In this document: positions 50,460-55,160 of the stretch, piece by piece | How positions within the stretch are numbered: position 1 is the first letter of the stretch | Layout: the number at the start of each line of letters is the position of its first letter | Origin: Acidimicrobiaceae bacterium UBA7830 | GTDB taxonomy: Bacteria > Actinomycetota > Acidimicrobiia > Acidimicrobiales > Ilumatobacteraceae | Length of the DNA: 55,160 nucleotides | Direction: 5' to 3' | Assembly: GCA_002501485.1 (NCBI GenBank) | Contig: DLTS01000096.1 | Span: forward strand, 1 to 55,160 | Translations under genes and position numbers: made by a program | The notes under the pieces: model-generated | Database searches by the model: none | What the model was told of the DNA's origin: nothing | What the model saw: only the letters and a program-made list of their open reading frames with translations

Positions 50460-51701
50460 ATGGAAGTCAAAGGATGGTCAGGGGAACGTCGCTCATCTCG
50501 GATGATCAATGTTGGCGGTGTCCCAGTTGGCGGTGATTCACCAATCACGGTGCAGTCGATGACGGTGACGAAAACCGCTGATGTTGAAGGAACGCTGCAA
50601 CAGATCTATGCACTTGCCGCTGCCGGATGCGACATCGTTCGGTGTACCTGTAACGAGTCGGAGGCCGCGGTCGGCCTCGCTCAGATCGTTCCGCGTTCAC
50701 CGATTCCAGTGATTGCAGACATCCACCATCAATACAAGATGGCGCTCGCTGCGTTAGATGCAGGAGTGCACGGGCTGCGTTTGAATCCGGGAAACATTCG
50801 CCGGCCACAGCACATTAAGGCAGTTGCGAGTGAATGTCGAGATCGGGGTGTGCCGATTCGCATCGGCGTTAATGCAGGGTCACTCGATCCTGGCCTTTAC
50901 GAGAAGTACGGGGGAGCAACGCCTGAGGCCATGGTTGAGTCTGTGCTGAAAGAACTCGAGTATTTCGCAGAGGTCGATTTTGATCTCGTGAAGATTTCGG
51001 TCAAGGCATCGAGCGTCCCGCTAATGGTAGAGGCCTATCGGCAACTCGCAGACGTGACCGACCACCCCTTGCACCTTGGAGTAACTGAAGCAGGTCCGCC
51101 ACCCGCAGGGCTGGTGAAAGCCACAGCGGGGATTTCGACACTTCTAATGGAGGGTATTGGCGACACCATCAGGTATTCACTGACCGCTGATCCGGTCGAG
51201 GAGGCTCGTGCAGGCCGCCAACTGCTTGAGGCACTCGGGCTTCGCGAGCGAAAGAATGTTGATCTCATTGCATGTCCATCATGTGGGCGAGCAGAAGTCG
51301 ACGTCATCGACGTTGCCCAAAAAGCGATGGAGACCTTCGGCGACCGGCAACTCCCGTTGCAGGTGGCGGTGATGGGGTGTGTCGTTAACGGACCAGGCGA
51401 AGCACGAGAGGCCGACCTTGGTATCGCAGCAGGAAATAAACGGGGTCACCTGTTCATCAAAGGTCGAAACGTGGCTGTCGTACCTGAAGATGAAATGGTT
51501 GGAGCGCTTGTCGAATGGGCTGAATTTATTCACGAACATGGCACCGAAGCGGCCATCGCTCGCGCTGATACTGCGCGAGCGGAACGTGAGGCCGAGAAAG
51601 ACCGGTCAATGCTGCTTGCAGAACAGGGCGATGATGCGAACAAGGCGACCGAACGCATCGTTGAGATCGGTCGCCGCCTCTCAGGCGACAGCGATTCGTA
51701 A
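50460..51701 (+). CDS. ispG: 4-hydroxy-3-methylbut-2-enyl-diphosphate synthase (flavodoxin-type)
   Basis: A 413-residue [4Fe-4S] enzyme of the MEP pathway. It shows VPVGGDSPITVQSMTVTKTADVEGT, VRCTCNESEAA, PVIADIHHQYKMALAALDAGVHGLRLNPGN and the cluster ligands Cys272 and Cys275 (LIACPSCGRA), Cys307 (GCVVNGPGEA) and Glu314. The barrel lies in the first ~260 residues, then the ferredoxin-like cluster domain. The ATG at 50460 follows GAGGAGAACCT closely. A C-terminal extension (~45 residues) rich in Ala/Glu/Arg (ADTARAEREAEKDRS) is longer than usual. The stop directly abuts the convergent CitE-like gene stop. Confidence 0.95.
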   Translation: MEVKGWSGERRSSRMINVGGVPVGGDSPITVQSMTVTKTADVEGTLQQIYALAAAGCDIVRCTCNESEAAVGLAQIVPRSPIPVIADIHHQYKMALAALDAGVHGLRLNPGNIRRPQHIKAVASECRDRGVPIRIGVNAGSLDPGLYEKYGGATPEAMVESVLKELEYFAEVDFDLVKISVKASSVPLMVEAYRQLADVTDHPLHLGVTEAGPPPAGLVKATAGISTLLMEGIGDTIRYSLTADPVEEARAGRQLLEALGLRERKNVDLIACPSCGRAEVDVIDVAQKAMETFGDRQLPLQVAVMGCVVNGPGEAREADLGIAAGNKRGHLFIKGRNVAVVPEDEMVGALVEWAEFIHEHGTEAAIARADTARAEREAEKDRSMLLAEQGDDANKATERIVEIGRRLSGDSDS

Positions 51702-52571
51702 CTAGCCCTTGAGCTCTGCGATTGCGGCGGCGGTCGCGAGGACCCGTCGAGCATTGTCGACGTGAAGATTTTCGATCATTCGACCGTCAACAGTGATCAC
51801 TCCACGGCCCTCGCTCACCGCTTCATCAAACGCTTCGATCACTCGCTGTGAGTGGTCGATGTCGGCCTCAGATGGGGCCCACACATCATTCGCCGGCTCA
51901 ACTTGCGTCGGGTGAATGAGGGTTTTGCCGTCGAAACCAAATGCTCGACCCTGCTGTGCTTCAGCGAGGAACCCTTCGGGATTTTTTACGTCGTTGTAGA
52001 CGCCGTCGAGAATAACTTTGTCTGTTTCTCGGGCTCCGAGAAGCGCCATTGCCAGGTGAGGGATCAACGGGGCCCGGTCGGCGTGCTGTTCGGCACGCAG
52101 CTCTTTGATGAGGTCGTTTGTTCCCATGACGAGCACATTGACCCGAGGGTGAGTCGCAATCGATCGAATATCGAAAATCGCCGTCGGGGTTTCGACCATC
52201 GCCCAGATCGTCATGTCTTCAGGTGCGCCGGCTGCTCGAAGATGGGCTTCGACTTCATTGAGGTGATCGGTGGAGGTCACCTTCGGAATGACAATGGCAG
52301 CAGCCGATGTCCCGGCAGCTGCTGCAATATCGGCTGCTCCCCACGGCGTGTCAAGACCGTTGCAGCGAATCGTCAGTTCCCGGTGTCCGTAGTCACCTGA
52401 GGTGGCGGCAGCAACGGCATTTTCACGGGCTGGCTCCTTCGCATCAGGGGCGACGGCGTCCTCGAGATCGAAGATGATGGCGTCGGCCGGAATGGTCTTT
52501 GCCTTCTCAAGCGCTCGCTCGTTTGCTGCAGGCATGTAGAGAACCGATCGGCGTGGTCGTAGTGACGACAT
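51702..52571 (-). CDS. HpcH/HpaI aldolase/CitE-like lyase (short form)
   Basis: A 289-residue (beta/alpha)8 CitE-type protein. It shows RSVLYMPAANERALEKAKTI, AIIFDLEDAVAPDAKEPARE (metal Asp/Glu), AIVIPKVTSTDHL, WAMVETPTAIFDI (catalytic Glu) and GFDGKTLIHPTQVEPAN. CitE-like enzymes cleave or hydrolyse malyl-, methylmalyl- or citramalyl-CoA; the C-terminal lid decides. It follows the larger malyl-CoA lyase gene by 1 nt and so belongs to its operon. By analogy with Mcl1/Mcl2 pairs of the ethylmalonyl-CoA pathway, it could be the malyl-CoA thioesterase partner; that is inference. Confidence 0.85.
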   Translation of the reverse strand: MSSLRPRRSVLYMPAANERALEKAKTIPADAIIFDLEDAVAPDAKEPARENAVAAATSGDYGHRELTIRCNGLDTPWGAADIAAAAGTSAAAIVIPKVTSTDHLNEVEAHLRAAGAPEDMTIWAMVETPTAIFDIRSIATHPRVNVLVMGTNDLIKELRAEQHADRAPLIPHLAMALLGARETDKVILDGVYNDVKNPEGFLAEAQQGRAFGFDGKTLIHPTQVEPANDVWAPSEADIDHSQRVIEAFDEAVSEGRGVITVDGRMIENLHVDNARRVLATAAAIAELKG

Positions 52572-52572
52572 G

Positions 52573-53628
52573 TCAAGATCCCATTTCGTAGAGGGCGGCT
52601 AACTCGGGGTCGCTTGCTGCGAGTTGCTCGGCAAGGCGAACGACGACCTGGCACTGCTTGACCGATGCGTCGTCTTCCATCTTGCCGTCGAGCATGATGG
52701 CTCCGGTGCCGTCACCCATTGCGTCGATCACGCGTTGGGCGTGTGCTACTTGTTCAGCCGATGGCGAGAACACTTCTTTTGCGACGGCGATCTGGTCAGG
52801 GTGCAGACTCCACGCCCCGACACATCCCAGCAAATAGGCATTGCGGAACTGATCCGCGCACGCTGTGGTGTCACGAATATCGCCGAATGGCCCGTAGTAC
52901 GGCAAGATGCCGGCCATCACGCATGCGTCGACCATACGAGCGATCGTGTAGTGCCAAAGGTCCTGCTGGAATGCTGCTCGGTCAGCATCTGGGTTGTCGG
53001 GGTCAGGATCAGAGCGCACGAGGTAATCGGGGTGTCCTCCACCAACTCGGGTGGTCTTCATGCGGCGGTTCGCAGCGAGATCGGCCGGACCGAGTGAGAG
53101 TCCTTGCATGCGTGGTGAGGCCAGGCAGATTTCTTCCACATTTGCCACGCCTCGAGCGGTCTCCAAAATTGCGTGCAGCAGGATTGGTCGGGTGAGTCCA
53201 GCTTCGGACTCCAACTGAGCAACTAGTCGGTCGGCGTAGTGGATGTCTTCGGCGCCCTCGACCTTGGGGAGAATGATGACGTCGATCGCATGTCCTGCCT
53301 CGATGACGGCGGCACGGATGTCAGCGAGGCACCATGGTGAATCGAGGCTGTTCACCCGAGTCCAGAGTTGCGTCGAACCGAAGTCAACATTCTGAGCGAC
53401 ATCGATGAGCCCGTCGCGGGCTGCATCTTTTTCTGCCATTGGGACGCCGTCTTCTAGGTTGGCGACGAGCACGTCAACTTTGCCGATGAGCGACGGAACT
53501 TTGCTGCGCATCTTCTCGTTATTTGGCGGGAAGAAGTGAAGCATTCGGCTAGGCCGAAACGGAATCTCGCGAACGGGTTCAGGAGCGCCGACAGCGAGCG
53601 GACGGAAGAAGTCTTTAGGTGAACGCAC
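52573..53628 (-). CDS. mcl: L-malyl-CoA/beta-methylmalyl-CoA lyase-like protein
   Basis: A 351-residue CitE-superfamily lyase of the long MCL type. RPLAVGAPEPVREIPFRPSR and LHFFPPNNEKMRSKVP near the start, NLEDGVPMAEKDAARDGL, ILPKVEGAEDIHYADRLV, HAILETARGVANVEEI, GPADLAANRRMKTTRVGGGHP and QDLWHYTIARMVDACV recall the Chloroflexus malyl-CoA/beta-methylmalyl-CoA lyase closely. It makes or splits malyl-CoA from acetyl-CoA and glyoxylate, or methylmalyl-CoA from propionyl-CoA. The start is a GTG 9 nt after the thioesterase stop. It may allow glyoxylate assimilation, in line with the mutase gene earlier in the window. Confidence 0.88.
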   Translation of the reverse strand: MRSPKDFFRPLAVGAPEPVREIPFRPSRMLHFFPPNNEKMRSKVPSLIGKVDVLVANLEDGVPMAEKDAARDGLIDVAQNVDFGSTQLWTRVNSLDSPWCLADIRAAVIEAGHAIDVIILPKVEGAEDIHYADRLVAQLESEAGLTRPILLHAILETARGVANVEEICLASPRMQGLSLGPADLAANRRMKTTRVGGGHPDYLVRSDPDPDNPDADRAAFQQDLWHYTIARMVDACVMAGILPYYGPFGDIRDTTACADQFRNAYLLGCVGAWSLHPDQIAVAKEVFSPSAEQVAHAQRVIDAMGDGTGAIMLDGKMEDDASVKQCQVVVRLAEQLAASDPELAALYEMGS

Positions 53629-53637
53629 AACCAGACG

Positions 53638-54078
53638 CTACGTGCCGGGAGCCTCGTTTGAGAAACTGCGCAACCAGGCGGGTAGCCGTGTGGGGCGTCC
53701 GTCAGGGGTGACTGCGCCGTGAACGGTAATGCCCGTCGAGTGGACGACGTCGTTGATGGTGAGCAAGTACACCATTTGGAAGGTGGCGCGAGTGCTCGGC
53801 CCCATTGCAACGTGAACGTCAAACACATCATCAAATTTCAAGGGCTGGCGGTATTGCACTCCTGCTTCCAGCACCGCCATGTCAACGCCCTCCGCCCGAA
53901 TCTCGTGATAGGGGTGGCCGATATGGCGGAGATATTCCACCCGGGCTTCCTCGAAGTAGGGAAGATATCTGCTGTGGTGAACGATGCCCATCGCATCGGT
54001 TTCAGCAAACCGAACGCGGATGCGATGCGAGAAGTCATAAACCGATCGGTCGGTAGGTGGTTCGATAGACATTCTCAT
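53638..54078 (-). CDS. Hotdog-fold acyl-CoA thioesterase (4HBT/YbgC-like)
   Basis: A 146-residue hotdog thioesterase. IRVRFAETDAMGIVHHSRYLPYFEEARVEYLR holds the catalytic Asp in ETDAMG, followed by YRQPLKFDDVFDVHV and TGITVHGAVTPDGRP. It hydrolyses acyl-CoA thioesters; the YbgC group prefers short or aromatic acyl-CoA. As first gene of the reverse operon with malyl-CoA lyase (9-nt gap) it may release free acid from an operon product. The frame has ATG at 54078 and another at 54072; the first is used. It is divergent from the YbaK gene (41-nt gap). Confidence 0.88.
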   Translation of the reverse strand: MRMSIEPPTDRSVYDFSHRIRVRFAETDAMGIVHHSRYLPYFEEARVEYLRHIGHPYHEIRAEGVDMAVLEAGVQYRQPLKFDDVFDVHVAMGPSTRATFQMVYLLTINDVVHSTGITVHGAVTPDGRPTRLPAWLRSFSNEAPGT

Positions 54079-54119
54079 AACCCCCGACCGTATCGTGCTG
54101 GTGTGAGGAGTCGTGGACT

Positions 54120-54587
54120 ATGACGCCGGCAGTGAAGCTGATGACAAGTAGGTCGATTGCATTTCGGCTTTGCGAATATGACCACGACCCGGCAAATTCT
54201 AATTTTGGTCTTGAGGCTGCAGACCTGCTCGGACTTGACCCAGATCAGGTCTTTAAGACCCTCATCGTGCTTGCTGGTGAAGAAGAAATGTGCGCGGTCG
54301 TTCCGGTCAGCGGGCAGCTCTCGCTGAAACTGTTTGCGCAGGCAGTAGGCGCAAAGCGCACAGAAATGTGCCCCCCTGATCGGGCTGAACGGTCGACCGG
54401 GTACTTGGTTGGCGGAATCTCGCCAATTGCCCAGCGTCGCCGCCTGAGAACCGTCATTGATGAAACCGCGCAGTTGTATGACGAGATCTATGTGAGCGGT
54501 GGCCGGCGAGGCCTCGAGATCGCAGTCGACCCCAACGATCTCGCATTCCTCTCCGATGCCATGTTCGCCGGCATTACCAGCGATTAG
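54120..54587 (+). CDS. ybaK: Cys-tRNA(Pro)/Cys-tRNA(Cys) deacylase YbaK
   Basis: A 155-residue aminoacyl-tRNA editing-domain protein. It has AADLLGLDPDQVFKTLIVLA, with the catalytic Lys in VFKTLIV, AVVPVSGQLSLKLFAQAVGAKR, TGYLVGGISPI (GxxP-type loop) and EIYVSGGRRGLEIAVDPNDLA. YbaK hydrolyses Cys from mischarged tRNA-Pro, protecting proline codons. Length is standard. ATG at 54120 starts it on the + strand, opposite the thioesterase operon. It ends 12 nt before the convergent M48 gene. Confidence 0.92.
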   Translation: MTPAVKLMTSRSIAFRLCEYDHDPANSNFGLEAADLLGLDPDQVFKTLIVLAGEEEMCAVVPVSGQLSLKLFAQAVGAKRTEMCPPDRAERSTGYLVGGISPIAQRRRLRTVIDETAQLYDEIYVSGGRRGLEIAVDPNDLAFLSDAMFAGITSD

Positions 54588-54599
54588 CAGCAGACGTGA

Positions 54600-55160
54600 T
54601 CAGATGCCCGACGAATGACGGAGGGTGGCCTCAATCCGCGCCACTCGGGTGCGGGCCGGTGGGTGGGAGGCATTGAGTCGTTGACGCCACCCGACGCTGC
54701 GCTGGCCTCCACCGTAAGCGATGACAGTGTTGAGTGCACTTGCGAGTTCGCGGCCATAGCCGAGTCGAACGCTTCGCTGATCAGCATCGAATTCTGATCG
54801 ATGTCCGACAAGATTGCCGACGGCATCGCTGGTGTAGAGCACGACTAGGAAGACCCATGACACTGCGGTGAGGACTGCCGAGACGACCCTGCCGAGAGCG
54901 GTCAGTGCAGAGGAGTGGGCAACAAACGTGTCAGTTGCGGCTCGCGCCACGTTCTTGACGGCAAACCCTACGCGAGCGAGAGCGATGATCGGCAACGAAA
55001 ACCAGTGGATCAAGGTGAGCGAGACTGTGTGTAAGCCGAGGTGGTGCGAGAGCTCATGAGCGAACACACCGGCGAGTTCACGAGGCCCAAGGTGCTGCAG
55101 AGAGAACGAGGTTGTCACCACAAGATGCCCTCCACAGGCAAATGCATTGAGTTCGTCGGC
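54600..55160 (-). CDS. M48-family metalloprotease, C-terminal part
   Basis: The 186-residue tail of a membrane metalloprotease, cut by the window end; the frame is open to base 55160. NAFACGGHLVV is the strand before the zinc helix, FAHELSHHLGLH carries HExxH (two His and the catalytic Glu), and SEFDADQRSVRLGYG the third zinc ligand Glu. Two hydrophobic segments lie between them (about SLTLIHWFSLPIIALARVGF and GRVVSAVLTAVSWVFLVVLYT). HtpX-type proteins degrade misfolded membrane proteins; whether this is HtpX or another M48 subgroup cannot be told without the N-terminus. Convergent with ybaK. Confidence 0.88.
   Translation of the reverse strand, partial: ADELNAFACGGHLVVTTSFSLQHLGPRELAGVFAHELSHHLGLHTVSLTLIHWFSLPIIALARVGFAVKNVARAATDTFVAHSSALTALGRVVSAVLTAVSWVFLVVLYTSDAVGNLVGHRSEFDADQRSVRLGYGRELASALNTVIAYGGGQRSVGWRQRLNASHPPARTRVARIEATLRHSSGI

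Overview
The window reads as a chromosomal segment of a free-living actinobacterium, most likely of the class Acidimicrobiia. This is inferred from gene content and order, not from a database search. Supporting signs are a cluster xerC, WhiG/FliA-type sigma factor, rpsB, tsf, pyrH, frr, cdsA, dxr, rip1-like protease, ispG; a cysM...murI...rph, rdgB series resembling the mycobacterial one; a DUF3039 protein; an F420-type luciferase-like oxidoreductase; a mycoredoxin-like glutaredoxin; and two perfect mycobacterial-type LexA boxes (TCGAAC-N4-GTTCGA). There is one tRNA gene, tRNA-Leu(UAG). I see no rRNA, CRISPR array, insertion sequence or prophage. Both ends cut through genes.

Layout. 1-1456: zinc/manganese ABC uptake (znuA tail, znuB). 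1547-2437: reverse-strand cluster of a short ORF, an SRPBCC protein and a glutaredoxin. 2583-3941: NifU-N-like protein and a CarH-like adenosylcobalamin regulator. 3948-5252: a peptidase S51-like protein fused to a cysteinyl-tRNA-synthetase-like C-terminal domain. 5329-11589: an SOS mutagenesis cassette (LexA box, imuA-like, imuB, Nudix hydrolase, second LexA box, dnaE2). 11626-12368: a decayed glycosyltransferase start and two small reverse-strand genes. 12376-19949: M20 peptidase, malic enzyme, DUF4031, ArsC-like protein and two half ABC exporters. 19936-23404: YceI protein, leucyl aminopeptidase, a frame-broken reverse gene and a sirtuin. 23426-28324: rhodanese-E1 fusion, EamA exporter, class II aldolase, RidA and methylmalonyl-CoA mutase large subunit. 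28437-33601: cysM, Na/Pi symporter, PhoU-like protein, murI, rph, rdgB. 33605-40082: D-threonine-aldolase-like enzyme, thiolase, tRNA-Leu, LLM oxidoreductase and two fold-type-II PLP enzymes. 40115-51701: clpP, lipoprotein, xerC, sigma factor, translation genes, and lipid and MEP-isoprenoid genes. 51702-54078: reverse operon of hotdog thioesterase, malyl-CoA lyase and CitE-like lyase. 54120-55160: YbaK deacylase and the tail of an M48 protease.

How the genes work together. Most functional groups are short, tightly spaced operons with 1-22 nt start/stop overlaps. The imuA-imuB-dnaE2 set is a complete translesion mutasome with LexA boxes ahead of both transcription units. dxr and ispG flank an intramembrane protease next to cdsA, giving an envelope-lipid block. 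The malyl-CoA lyase operon and the mutase, though far apart, suggest acyl-CoA and glyoxylate-linked C3/C4 carbon handling. Six convergent gene pairs end within 0-6 nt of each other or overlap, so the genome is very compact.

The least conventional items are the S51/CysRS-like fusion, the CarH-like regulator with an excisionase-type DNA-binding domain, the Nudix gene inside the SOS cassette, and several small or broken genes in the gaps.
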